Source of the DNA: Gnetum montanum
Taxonomy: Eukaryota; Streptophyta; Gnetopsida; Gnetales; Gnetaceae
Direction of reading: 5' to 3'
Assembly: GCA_015680685.1 (NCBI GenBank)
Contig: MNCI01022398.1
Coordinates: 1-20,275 of the forward strand
DNA: 20,275 nucleotides
In this document: positions 1-8,679 of the stretch, piece after piece
How positions within the stretch are numbered: the first letter of the stretch is position 1
Layout of the letters: the number at the start of each line of letters is the position of its first letter
Translations under genes and position numbers: made by a program
Notes under the pieces: model-generated
What the model was told of the DNA's origin: nothing
Database searches by the model: none
The model's input: the letters and a program-made list of their open reading frames with translations, nothing else

Positions 1-110
1 TCCATGGATTACAATCTTCACATTTACAATGAAGTTTTACCTCAAATTTCATGGGGTGAAAGCTACATGATAAAAATTGGCTATGACATATAAAATTTTA
101 AGGTGTTTCA
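1..110 (-). repeat. Start of the 3' LTR of element A (partial)
   Basis: On the minus strand the sequence from base 110 begins TGAAACACCTTAAAATTT, directly after a purine-rich tract. The LTRs of B (from 5410) and C (from 11405) begin with TGAAACACCAC followed by an AT-rich stretch, so TGAAACACC is the shared LTR terminus. The rest lies outside the window. Confidence 0.75.
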
Positions 111-128
111 GTGGTCCCTCTTTGTTGG
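111..128 (-). promoter_or_regulatory. Polypurine tract of element A
   Basis: Minus-strand sequence CCAACAAAGAGGGACCAC abuts the LTR start at 110. A purine-rich tract immediately before the 3' LTR primes plus-strand DNA synthesis in LTR retrotransposons. The equivalent tract of B is AAAAAAGAGGGG at 5415-5426. The tract of A is interrupted by pyrimidines and probably decayed. Confidence 0.65.
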
Positions 129-253
129 TTTCTAGAGGATTGACTTGAGAGGCATCGACAATGAATGTAAAAATACCACTGAATACTATGATGCTACAAT
201 GCCTACATGCCACATAAGATGACAAAACCAAGCTATCAAAGTCATTGAAGTTA
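129..253 (-). other. 3' internal tail of element A
   Basis: Noncoding stretch between the array and the polypurine tract of A. Bases 1-239, which include this tail, the polypurine tract and the LTR start, recur almost unchanged at 1743-1981 inside the integrase of A. I see no gene in it; a short open frame running through it reads across the polypurine tract into the LTR and is not credible as a protein. Confidence 0.6.
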
Positions 254-343
254 CTAGTTTAACATGGTGGTAGGCCACGGTACCATTTTAGGATCTTGGC
301 AAGCCATGTTATCAATTTAAGGTCATAGCGAACTATTGAAAAT
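254..343 (-). repeat. 30-bp-period array after integrase of A (about 3 diverged copies)
   Basis: Related units start near 254 (CTAGTTTAACATGG), 283 (CCATTTTAGGATCTTGG) and 313 (CAATTTAAGGTCATAG) on the plus strand, that is a period of 29-30 bases. In element sense the core reads CTATGACCTTAAATTG or similar. It sits at the same place as the larger array of B at 6953-7294. Confidence 0.6.
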
Positions 344-344
344 A

Positions 345-1317
345 GGTTCACTTGTTGATGATTATTGGCTACATGTAGTATGACTCTAGATAGGAATTAT
401 TGATTAGATTGGCCAACTCATTCCCATTCATGTCAGCTATTCTAAATGCACCATTCCCATAGGCTTTGGTGACAAGGAAGGATCTTTTCTAGTTGGTTGA
501 GAATTTGTTTGCATGCTCTCAAACAACTTTGAGAACTAGGTCATCCTCCTTGATCTTACACATGATCAAGTTATGGTGATGCACTGACTTTTGCCTCTCT
601 TGATAGTATTCAATGTGAGCAAGTGGTTACATACGCTACTTCTCCACCAAGTCTAGGGCTGCTATCTACAACTCCTTATTCTACTCATTATTGATGAAGT
701 CATTGAAGGCTACTTGAAGCAATGGAACCTACAATTCAAGAGGTAAAACAACTTCAAAACTATAATCCAAGCTATAAGGGAACATATCGGTTGTTGTGTA
801 ATAGGTTATTTTGTACGTCCATAGTGCATGGACAAGCCATTCATGCCATTTGCACTTTTTGTTGTTGAGCATCTTCTTAAGAAAGTTGATGATGGTCTTG
901 TTGCTTACATTTGCCTATCCATTAGCTTGAGGATAATATGGTAATGAGAAAGAATGCTTAATGCCTAGGTCATGAAAAAAATATTTGTTTCTTTGCTACT
1001 AAATTATGCTCCATTATATGTAACTATGATCATGGGTATGCCAAAATGGACTACAATGTTATCTAGGATGAATTTGAAAACTTGCTCAGATGTAGTCTTC
1101 CTTAGGGGAGTATCCTCAATCCACTTTGTAAAGAATTTGATTGCATGATTATGAAGCTATGCCCTACAAAAGACTTAGGCATTATGGATCCAATGATATC
1201 CAACCCCCATTGTTGAAATGACCATGTTACTTGAGTGGTATGCAACTTAGTTGGTGGTAGATGTATAAGGTTTCTATATTTTTAGCATGTGTCACACAGC
1301 TTAACCTTCTGCATGCA
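345..1317 (-). pseudogene. Integrase of element A: core and C-terminal domain (broken)
   Basis: On the minus strand, 560-345 encodes a C-terminal integrase domain recognisable by its parallel to B: N-K-F-S-x-N, then F-L-V-T-K, G-A-F-R-I-A and N-G-N-E-L-A-N. The Trp expected after the Asn is a stop (TAG). Further up, 1040-900 aligns with the catalytic core around the second Asp, which here reads T-Y-N-G-A-stop-F, so the Asp is replaced by Tyr. A frameshift follows, and in the new frame K-H-S-F-S and Y-Y-P-Q-A-N-G appear. The gene continues on the other side of the insertion at 1328-1990. It cannot make a functional enzyme. Confidence 0.8.
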
Positions 1318-1327
1318 GTCATTTTTT
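1318..1327. repeat. 10-bp direct repeat GTCATTTTTT, left copy
   Basis: GTCATTTTTT occurs here and again at 1991-2000, on either side of the 1328-1990 insert. Compared with B, the integrase zinc-finger reading continues without loss if the insert and one copy are ignored, which is what a target-site duplication would give. The match is 11 bases if the preceding A (1317 and 1990) is counted. Confidence 0.75.
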
Positions 1328-1990
1328 NGAGCACACCTTCTACACTAAAGATAGACCTTCCATGCTAAGCCTTCTACCATCCTTGCTAGAGTTGGCGGTC
1401 AAATTGGAGTGCATGGAGTGTTGAAATCTAGCTTTTATGGCTTCCATACTAAGGGCATGTAGTTTTCATGTTGGGGGAAAGTTTCCAAGCTAAAGGGAAA
1501 TCCCCTACTCATCCACACTAGGGGTAGGTGAGATTTAACCCCTTGTAAGTGTTTACAACGTAGAAAAATGTATACCTCCCATAAAACCCATAAAATTACC
1601 ATTTTTGGCATTCCAAAACATAATTTTGACCCTACCAAGCCAAAATATAGATACTATGTGACTTTTTTCACTTAGGAAATGAGGATTTGACCACTAATGA
1701 GGCATTTTTTATTCCCAAAAGTATGGAATATGTGAGAATGACCTCCATGGATTACAATCTTCACATTTACAATGAATTTTTACCTCAAGTTTCATGGGGT
1801 GAAAGCTACATGATAAAAATTGGCTATGACATATAAAATTTTAAGGTGTTTCAGTGGTCCCTCTTTGTTGGTTTCTAGAGGATTGACTTGAGAGGCATCG
1901 ACAATGAATGTAAAAATATCACTGAATACTATGATGCTACAATGCCTACATGCCACATAAGATGACAAAACCAAGCTATCACATCGACAA
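1328..1990 (-). mobile_element. 663-bp insert in A's integrase: copy of the 3' tail, polypurine tract and LTR start
   Basis: Bases 1743-1981 repeat bases 1-239 almost exactly. In minus-strand order the insert holds the internal tail (1981-1872), polypurine tract (1871-1854) and LTR start at 1853, followed by about 525 bases that look like U3. No complete LTR, primer site or coding frame is present. It is flanked by the 10-bp direct repeats at 1318-1327 and 1991-2000. The first base is an undetermined N. It could be an aberrant retrotransposon insertion or DNA copied in during break repair. Confidence 0.7.
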
Positions 1991-2000
1991 GTCATTTTTT
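1991..2000. repeat. 10-bp direct repeat GTCATTTTTT, right copy
   Basis: Partner of the copy at 1318-1327. The integrase zinc-finger coding of A resumes directly beyond it on the minus strand (W-P-H-I-K-N). Confidence 0.75.
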
Positions 2001-2165
2001 ATATGAGGCCAATAGTAGCCTAACCATCTAATCTTAGTGACCATAGCTCTTGGTCCTATATTTCCTCCATAAACACCCTTGTGAACCTCCTCTAGGACTA
2101 TTCTAGCTTTGTTTTTTCCAAAGCACTTTAGGAGTATGCCATCATAGGATCATCAACATAATGTA
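1991..2165 (-). pseudogene. Integrase zinc-finger (H2C2) segment of element A
   Basis: Minus-strand reading gives V-H-K-G-V-Y-G-G, then R-A-M-V-T-K-I-R and G-Y-Y-W-P, the signature of the HHCC zinc-binding N-terminal domain of Ty3/gypsy integrases. The His residues lie here; the Cys pair (C-D-T-C) lies across the insertion near 1280-1300. B encodes the same segment at 8280-8390. The segment is separated from its core by the insert at 1328-1990 and is not functional. Confidence 0.8.
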
Positions 2166-2870
2166 TTATCACGTACAATGACATACTGTTTTGATGGCTT
2201 GCATACAATGTCCTTCTAAGTAGTAGTCAAGCCTTGCGAGGATTCACCATGCATAAGATAAAATTTGATATTCTCATACCATTCTATGGGAGGAGCAATA
2301 TGAATGATGATCACAAAGGCATCCTGAATGTTCTATGTGATGGGAGTAGCATAGTCCATGGTTAAGGTGGGTAACTTACTAAACACATCTAGCATTACAC
2401 TAAGGGCTAACATTGCGATTGCATTAGCTATGGTGTTCTCATTTCAGGGTATGTGTTGAATATCAACATCTATGAATTGTTGTAACAATTACTTCCCTAG
2501 GTCATAGTATGATTGCAAGTATTTGGCTTTACATGCATAGGCTTTAGTCACTTGATTGACCACAAGTTGTGAATCATCTTTGATCATTAAGTATTTAATT
2601 CCTAGGTCATGATCTAACATCATCCCTTTGATCAAGCCCTCCTACTCTACTATGTTGTTGGTACATGGAAACTCAAAATGATAGGTGAAGGATCAAATCT
2701 TACCAGATGGGAATGCTATGATGGTAGTAGTACTAGCCCCATGGGTAGCTAAAGCTTTGTCAAAATGCATGACTACCCCATAATCCTTAGGTACTTGGCT
2801 AACAATGTTAATATCCTCATCAAGGAACATAGGATCTATGGCTACTTGGTCATTGATAAGAAAAACTATG
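2166..2870 (-). pseudogene. Archaeal-type RNase H (second RNase H) of element A
   Basis: The minus strand encodes M-H-F-D-K-A at about 2765-2750 (Asp codon 2759-2761), then a P-S-G-K-I segment, P-C-T-N-N and E-stop-E-G-L, in the same order and spacing as the better preserved domain of B at 8690-9110. The Tyr before the conserved Glu is a stop, and the last catalytic Asp appears as Asn in A-N-A-I-A near 2410. This RVT_3-like domain between ordinary RNase H and integrase is the hallmark of the Tat lineage. The linker towards integrase, 2166-2400, is weakly recognisable. Confidence 0.75.
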
Positions 2871-3350
2871 AGTTGTATGGCTATAGCTTAACCTTTCATT
2901 GAGGATTGAGAAATGTAATGAAGGTCAAACTATGTAGTTATGGATTTCCATAGGGCTACACAAATACTTTCATAAATGTTGATCATTATGGCTCTAAGTA
3001 TGTTATCCTTGCATATGAAGTTGACTTGGCTTCTGAAGAGGTAGTGTATCCACTTCTTCAATGAGAAGACTAGTTCTAGAAAATACTTCTCCACTTTAGT
3101 GTATCGGGTTGCCCATGGGCAACTAATTCATGGCTAAGGTAGTACACTGGCATCTTTGTTCCATCATCATGCTTCCAACAGAGTAGAAAGGTAATGGACA
3201 TATCAAAGATGACAAGGTAGATGTAGAATGGTTTACCCTCTTACGAAGGATAGACTATTGGTACTTGTGCCAACTATTGTTTAAGGTTTTCAAAGGCCTC
3301 TACGCATTAATGTAGCATCTATAAACGTTGGTGGCTAGAACACTAAGAGG
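2871..3350 (-). pseudogene. Degenerate first RNase H of element A (5' end lost)
   Basis: Minus-strand reading gives E-A-F-E-N-L-K-Q-stop, then K-P-F-Y-I-Y-L, D-D-G-T-K-M-P-V-Y-Y-L-S and A-H-G, matching B at 9330-9590 step by step. At the place where active RNase H has its first Asp (the DAS motif) the sequence is V-I-F-D, out of register, so the domain is probably inactive, as is usual for the first RNase H of Tat elements. Homology ends near 3350 at the LTR of B, so reverse transcriptase is missing here. Confidence 0.75.
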
Positions 3351-3975
3351 TCATCAGGCATATAGCCTAACCCTGAGTCCATGGGAGGGTCATGTTAGAG
3401 AGAATGGAAATGGGACACCCTAAGCAATCTGGTTAATCAAATACGGACTTACGTGGTGTCTAATAACCATTTTTGAATAGTGTTTTTACAACCTCACATG
3501 CAAGAGTCAGAACAAGCAAGAGCATAACATGTATAACAGCAAGAGCATATCAATGTGAGTATCTTAATGCATATTGACAATAGAAATAAACAAGTACCCC
3601 AAAAATTTGAAATATATGCTATAGGAAAATGAAATGGGAATTTAGGTGAGAGAATGCACCACCCTAAGATTGGGGAAGCATGACTTTTGATTAAATGATG
3701 TGTACAACAAGCATGTAATGTTAGACAGGCATAGTAGGGTAGTGAGGTAGTATGGCCACAGTCACTGGGATGTTGTGGACATAGTGCTAACATCAAAGAA
3801 GATGGAGCTTGTTGGACTAATAGTTGTTATGTTGTGTGGGTGATAGGTACAGAGATTCCATGCTCAAGTGCAAGGGTCAAGTTGATTCTAGGAGTGCTCT
3901 AATGCTGAGATTTCATCAACTTTTTGTTTGTCAATCTTCTACCAAAGCCAACCTTTAGAATGCTAATTACTGGGG

Positions 3976-3984
3976 TATTTATAG
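3976..3984 (-). promoter_or_regulatory. TATA box of the B LTR
   Basis: Minus strand reads CTATAAATACCCC, a good plant TATA box. Transcription would start some 30 bases further on, near 3945, leaving R and U5 to about 3374. The conserved upstream block 4008-4024 lies 25 bases before it. Confidence 0.6.
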
Positions 3985-4379
3985 AGCCAGGGTTGTCAGG
4001 AGACATGGATTGGATGCCATGTGTCCTAGGTCCCACATAGCATGGATGTGAACAATAAGTCATGCTAGCATGCCATGCTCAAAGTGTCAAGCTTAATGGT
4101 GCTAAGCTCTATAGGACAGGAATGGGAACTAGAAATCTGCCAAACTATGACCATACTACCCAACCACATGTGCCAGAGTTTGAAGGACTACCATGTACCT
4201 ACAAATATTGCCAAAATGCAACTTGGAGCCTACACTCTAGGACTACATCTTCCCCCCTCTTCCAAGTAGGGTCAAGCATAGGGACAACTTTGGAGGTCAA
4301 CAAGGGATGCAAAAAATAAATCAAACTACTAATCTTGCCCATCAGAGAGATGCTAGAGCTGAAATGAAGGTCTATGTTG

Positions 4380-5280
4380 AGCTATGGGAGCTTTTGGAGG
4401 CATCTAGAGGTATTTTCCAAGTGTTACGCTATATAGGCTAGCCAACATGACGAAGCATAGCATGAACACTTAGAAAACTTTTATGGTTTTAGCTTGCTAT
4501 GTTGTCTATGCTACATAGTGTAGCAGAGCATAGCACTTATTTTCCAATGAGTTTTATCAAAATTGAAAATTCCACTCTTGGATTTAGCAACACAAGAAAT
4601 TTTAGTAGCCAAAAAATGCATCTTCCATGTCAGAATAGCCTGATACCTCCTTGTTTCATACTTGGAAGATATTTGACCCTAGCACCTCTACTACGCTTTT
4701 TATGCTATGCAACGTAGCAGAGTGTAGCACCAAATTTCAGATGAATTTTAAGCAAACTTGTAATGTTTTTCCATGGGACATTGATCACACTCTAAGGATG
4801 AAGTAGGAAAAGTAGCCTTGGAAGTCAAAAAATTGCTAAACACACCTTCCATATCTAGTCCAACACTTAGAAAAATTTGAGTCCTAAATAGCCTGGTACA
4901 CTGTTTGCACTATGTAGTGTAGTGGAGCATGACAGGCCTAAAGATAGAAAATTTGCCAAACTATTTTAGCCATCGTGAGTACCTTTGACAACTCCTAGCC
5001 TAGCACTTGGGTGGACTAGTAAACAAGACATGTGTCAAGCTGGGCAAGCTAAAGAGTGTAGCAAGCTTAACAATCTGGTAGATAAAAAAATTTTCAAACT
5101 GTTTAGTCCATCCTCAGTGCGCTTTTGACCACTTCTAGCCTAACATTCATGCAAACTAGCCTTGGAAACATGAGCTACGCTAGCTGTGCTAGGGAGTGTA
5201 GTAGGTAGACTTAGGAAAAATTTTGCAAATATTAGGACTTCATAATGCTATGTTGTCTATGCTACATAGTGTAATACTAG
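4380..5280 (-). repeat. Diverged tandem repeats in U3 of the B LTR
   Basis: The heptamer AGTGTAG recurs at 4517, 4721, 4916, 5055 and 5195, with AGTGTAA at 5268. Around the last full units the spacing is 139 and 140 bases, and the sequence between is alignable (for example TTTTGACCACTTCTAGCCTA and TTTGACAACTCCTAGCCTA). A 28-base string starting TGCTATGTTGTCTATGCTAC is identical at 4495 and 5246. The repeats make up most of U3. Confidence 0.65.
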
Positions 5281-5336
5281 ACTTAGAAAAAAAATTTCCA
5301 AGTTTTGACACTTAGAAAAATTTTCTGTTGAGTCGT

Positions 5337-5430
5337 AGGAGCCTAAAATTAGTGGTGTTTCATTGGCCCCTCTTTTTTGATGNCAGGAGCCTAAAATTAG
5401 TGGTGTTTCATTGGCCCCTCTTTTTTGATG
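5337..5430. repeat. Identical 46-bp copies separated by an N (probable assembly join)
   Basis: Bases 5337-5382 and 5385-5430 are identical, with N at 5383 and C at 5384 between them. They cover the LTR start and polypurine tract of B. A single N between two identical contig ends is typical of an unmerged overlap, so the true genome probably carries one copy. Confidence 0.7.
5415..5426 (-). promoter_or_regulatory. Polypurine tract of element B
   Basis: Minus strand AAAAAAGAGGGG, followed by CCAA and the LTR start at 5410. The uninterrupted purine run at this position is the expected plus-strand primer. A second copy lies across the N at 5367-5378. Confidence 0.75.
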
Positions 5431-5789
5431 TCATATGATGAACATGACACCAACACCATTTGTCAGTGCCCACTTAGACAATGCTTTGCTGTATTTGAGA
5501 GTGCCTGGGAAATGAGGTATGGTATGGAATGGGGAATAGGTTTAAGGAGATGGTTCAAGGGGATAGGAGATAGCTTAGATAGAATAGGTAGCTATGAAAT
5601 GTAATGCCATGATGGCATGTTGCCATAGCATGATCCCTCATTGGAGTGCTTGTGAGGGAGTTAGCATGCATAGGTGTCCTTCCCTTTGGATTTCAACCTC
5701 TCATCAAAGTGCTTAGAGATGGTCAATCCAAGGTTGAGATGGTTGCAAAGCAACAACTATGCCATTTAACTTGGGCACTTGTCTTGTCT

Positions 5790-5898
5790 CATTTCCCTTT
5801 CCTTTTCCTCCTTTTCTTCTCTTTTCTTTCTTTTTTTCATTTTTTCTTTTTTTTTTTTCATTTCTTCTTCTCTTCTCCTTTTTTTTTTTTTTTTTCTT
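5790..5898. repeat. 109-bp pyrimidine tract (purine on the minus strand)
   Basis: The plus strand is almost pure T and C for over 100 bases, ending in 17 T. On the coding (minus) strand of B it is a long purine run ahead of the real polypurine tract. Mirror-like homopurine tracts can form triplex DNA; here it may simply be slippage-expanded sequence. Confidence 0.8.
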
Positions 5899-6619
5899 GC
5901 ATTGCAGGTAAATTGCATACCCATATTTTCTTGAAGGCAACCACATCATAGCTAGAGGATAGGTGTTTCCTCCCTAAGATGAGTTGTGTTACATCTATGT
6001 GGGGCTTTAACAAGCCTACAAGGGCTTCCCATGGGATGAGTTGCATCACATCTATCACGAGTTTCATGGCTAAGCATGGGAAGGGGTTTCATGTGCATTG
6101 GGAAAGCTTGCAAGGGATGTTGAAAATTGCAAGAGTAGGAGGTAGAGGTTAGGTTAGTTGAGGGAATATTGAGGATGCACTCTCAAGTAGCTAGGCCAAT
6201 TGAAGTAGGTACATTGGAACAATGCAGTGTCTCACTATCATGGTGAAATGCATTCCTAAAAGACACCATCTAGGCTTTATCCTGCAAATGCAACATAGAG
6301 AAAATAAGAGAAAATAACCACCATGTGAAATGAGAGCAAAGTCCTGCCTACCTTGGGCATTGTATAGGCTGTGAGTCCTATGTCAAGCTTGTGCAATGTC
6401 TAAAGTGGGAAGCCCAGTGCAGGCATCAACGGTGGTAGGCTGGAAAGCTCTAGCAGCTACACTAAAAGTAAGCTCTCAAGAGGCTAGGCGCAATAGTGAT
6501 GTCAGTTCTTAGGAGTTCTTACCAACGATAGAAGTCAAGAAACCCAATAGCATGACAGAGACTCATCCTTTCAAACATTCTTCCAAAATTAGGTGATGGT
6601 GAGTGCTAGAGGATGGCAA

Positions 6620-6640
6620 TGCTATGGCTAGGCCATAGCA
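6620..6640. repeat. Perfect short inverted repeat
   Basis: TGCTATGGC and GCCATAGCA form 9-bp arms around TAG. No target duplications or larger inverted repeats surround it, so it is only a possible hairpin. Confidence 0.5.
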
Positions 6641-6952
6641 CTATTGGGACTCTAGTGAGTGTTGTTGATGGTGAGAGCTACAATCAACATGGTTAGCGAT
6701 GATGGTGGTAGCTCCCAAAGGTCAGCTACATGCCAAATGGCATCTCTAGAAGATCAACAAGATGCTAAGGGCAATGACATTGCAAATGTCCTGAAGGGTT
6801 TTTCATTAAAATCATGCATTACATTTTGGAACTGTAGTGTCCCATCCCATTTTTCCCTAAGAGGTGTGAGCAGGCGATGGAAGATGCGTAGTATTCTCAC
6901 TCACTTGTTTGCAGGATTGTGTATGTTGAACTATAGATGCTGAATTGTGAAC

Positions 6953-7294
6953 CTAGTTTTAGGTCTTCGTAGATCATTGGCTATGCTAGTTTAAGGTCCT
7001 AGTAGACTGTGATCCTAGTTTTAGGTTTGGGTGGACTATGCTGCGCTAGTTTAAGGTCTTAGCAAATTGTTGTGCTAGTTTAACTTCATAGCAAATGGTG
7101 GCTGGCTAGTTTAAAGTCATAGTGGATCATGCTGTGGATGCCAGTTTCATGTCATAGCCCAAGGATATCCTAGGCTAGTTTAACATCATAGCAGATGATC
7201 TGTGCCAATTTAAAATCATAGTAGATTTTCTATGCCTATTTAATATCATAGAAAATGCTCTATGCCAGTTTAACGTCATAGTGGATGCTCTGCT
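6953..7294 (-). repeat. 30-bp-period array after integrase of B (11 copies)
   Basis: Units start near 6953, 6986, 7015, 7046, 7075, 7106, 7141, 7175, 7205, 7235 and 7265 on the plus strand. A typical unit begins CTAGTTTAAGGTCATAGTAG and ends near ATGCTGTG. Spacing is 29-36, mostly 30. In element sense the core is CTATGACCTTAAACTAG. The same core makes the arrays at 254-343, 10937-11100, 17578-17870 and 19730-19805. Confidence 0.8.
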
Positions 7295-7319
7295 TACCTT
7301 GCTTTATTAGATATTGCAT

Positions 7320-8457
7320 GTTAGGTGTAATACGACTTCAGGTACAAGTGGTTAACTGGATTGGCAAACTCGTTGCCATCTAAGTTAGCAAGCTTGAAGG
7401 CTCCACTTTCATACACCTTTGTAACCAAGAAAGGCCCTTCCCAGTTGGCTGAGAACTTATTTGCAAGTTTTCAAACAACCTTGAGGACCAGATCCCCTTT
7501 CTTGATTGGGCATTGGTGTAGATTATGATGGTGCTTTTTCCATTGTTTGTCTTAATACCACTTGATGTGATTAAGCGTTTGGATGCGCTCTTCCTCCATA
7601 GAGCCAAGATCAATGATTATTGACTCATTGTTATGAATCTTATCCATAAAGTTTGAGAGGATCATGCAAAGCGACAAGACCTACAATTCAAGAGAAAACA
7701 CTACTTTAGATCCATACAGAAGACTATATGGTGTTTTACCTATTATAGTTCTACATGTTGTGTGGTAGGCCTAAAGTGCATAGACGAGTTGCTCATGCCA
7801 TCATCACTTGTTGTTTCTAAGCATCTTTTTCAAAAGTTTGACGATGGCCTTATTGGTGGCCTCCACTTGGCCATTTACCTAAGGGTAGTACAGTGATGAA
7901 AAGGAGTGTTTAATGCTGAGGTTTTAACAGAAAGCTTTGGTTTCTACACTACTAAATTGTGGTCCATTTTCTATAACTATGGTCATAGGGAGACCAAATT
8001 GGGTCATTATATTGTCCAGAATGAATTTGCAAACCTATTGGGATGTGGTCTTCCTAAGTGGAATAACTTCTACCCACTTCATGAAAGACTCAGTTGCGGT
8101 AATAATGAAGCTATGTCCTACAGTAGACTTAGGTGTTATAGGTCTTATGATGTCTAATCCCCAACATTAAAATGGCCATGTGATTTTTGTAGTGTGTAGC
8201 TTCGTAGGTGATACATGTATTAGATTCCCATGCCGTTGGCATACGTCACATGTTTTTACCTTAAAAACGTCATCGCATTCCATATAAGGCCAGTAGTAGC
8301 CTAGACATCTAATTTTTGTTGCCATTGCCCTAGGAGCTATATGCCCTCCACATAGTCCCTCGTGGACTTGGTCCATGATTCTTTGTGCTTTGATGCTACT
8401 GATGCAAGTTAAGAGTATCTCATCATAAGATCTATGACATAAAGCATTGTCACCCAT
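7320..8457 (-). pseudogene. Integrase of element B (broken)
   Basis: One minus-strand frame carries the whole enzyme. The zinc-binding domain (8390-8250) shows V-H-E-G-L-C-G-G-H, G-Y-Y-W-P and C-D-V-C. The core shows G-L-D-I-I (first Asp, codon 8152-8154), then I-E-N-G-P-Q-F where the second Asp is replaced by Glu (codon 7969-7971), and N-G-Q-V-E-A-T-N with the conserved Glu (codon 7861-7863). The C-terminal domain (about 7470-7330) shows A-N-W-E-G-P-F-L-V and G-A-F-K-L-A-N-L-D-G, as in other Tat elements. Several stops interrupt it, some at positions where Trp or Gln is expected. Integrase inserts the cDNA into chromosomes; this copy is dead. Confidence 0.9.
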
Positions 8458-8679
8458 GAGGAGGTACTAGTGTGCTCATTTTCATACTAAATATTTTTGG
8501 GTAGCTGTCAAGGTTTATGGGGGCTCACCATGTTGAAGGTATGCTTTGATATCATCATACCATTCTTGAGTGTGGGCTACACTTATAGATATGATACTTG
8601 TTGTGTGAATGATAGGTTCAGTGCATTCTACTATTGAAGCAGGTAAGGTAGCAAACATATTTGGTGATACGCTTAAAGC

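Larger units (their letters stand above)
1..3373 (-). mobile_element. Element A: decayed Tat-type Ty3/gypsy retrotransposon, 3' part only
   Basis: Reading the minus strand from 3373 down to 1, recognisable pieces follow in the order RNase H, archaeal-type RNase H, integrase zinc finger, integrase core, integrase C-terminus, a short tandem array, a polypurine tract and the first 110 bases of an LTR. This is the pol gene order of plant Tat elements. Many in-frame stops and several frameshifts are visible, more than in B or C, so it is probably the oldest of the three. Its homology to element B stops near 3350, where the LTR of B begins. Gag, protease and reverse transcriptase are absent from the window. 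A second 663-bp insertion splits its integrase. Confidence 0.85.
3374..5410 (-). repeat. 3' LTR of element B (about 2.0 kb)
   Basis: The LTR starts on the minus strand at 5410 with TGAAACACCACTAATTTT just after the purine tract AAAAAAGAGGGG. It contains a TATA box at 3976-3984. The end is placed at 3374, where the minus strand reads ACTCA and homology to element A begins just beyond. The resulting length is close to the 2131 bases of the C LTR. The sequence near the promoter shares CACATGGCATCCAATCC (minus strand, 4008-4024) with C, where it reads CACATGTCATCCGATCC. Short open frames inside, such as minus-strand 3796-3494, show no protein similarity. The length is inflated by the 46-bp duplication at the N. 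Confidence 0.7.
5431..6952 (-). other. 3' noncoding internal region of element B
   Basis: About 1.5 kb between the polypurine tract and the array after integrase. In A the same interval is only about 125 bases, so B carries extra sequence here. I see no credible gene on either strand. It contains a pyrimidine tract (5790-5898), a loose direct repeat around GATGAGTTG and ACATCTAT near 5972-6055 (unit about 54 bases), and a 21-base hairpin at 6620-6640. It may be a hypervariable 3' untranslated region or hold a further unrecognised insertion. Confidence 0.5.

Noticed and set aside
49-231. Minus-strand open frame of 60 codons, repeated at 1792-1995 with 67 codons
   Set aside because: The near identity comes from the DNA duplication; the frame runs across the polypurine tract into the LTR and resembles no protein.
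3494-3796. Cys-rich minus-strand frame of 100 codons
   Set aside because: It lies in the presumed R/U5 part of the B LTR; Cys spacing is irregular and no domain is seen.
5890-5910. Textbook plus-strand 3' splice site (T tract, then TTGCAGG)
   Set aside because: It lies antisense to element B, and no coding exon follows on the plus strand.
5646-5951. Plus-strand frame rich in Phe and its minus-strand Lys/Glu-rich counterpart
   Set aside because: Translation of the pyrimidine tract; low complexity only.
6659-6943. Plus-strand frame of 94 codons
   Set aside because: No motif or similarity; it lies in the 3' noncoding region of B.
6953-7294. CRISPR-like spacing of short direct repeats
   Set aside because: Units are contiguous, diverged and without unique spacers; the surroundings are a plant retrotransposon.
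7906-8170. Plus-strand frames of about 80 codons
   Set aside because: Antisense shadows of the integrase core of B.
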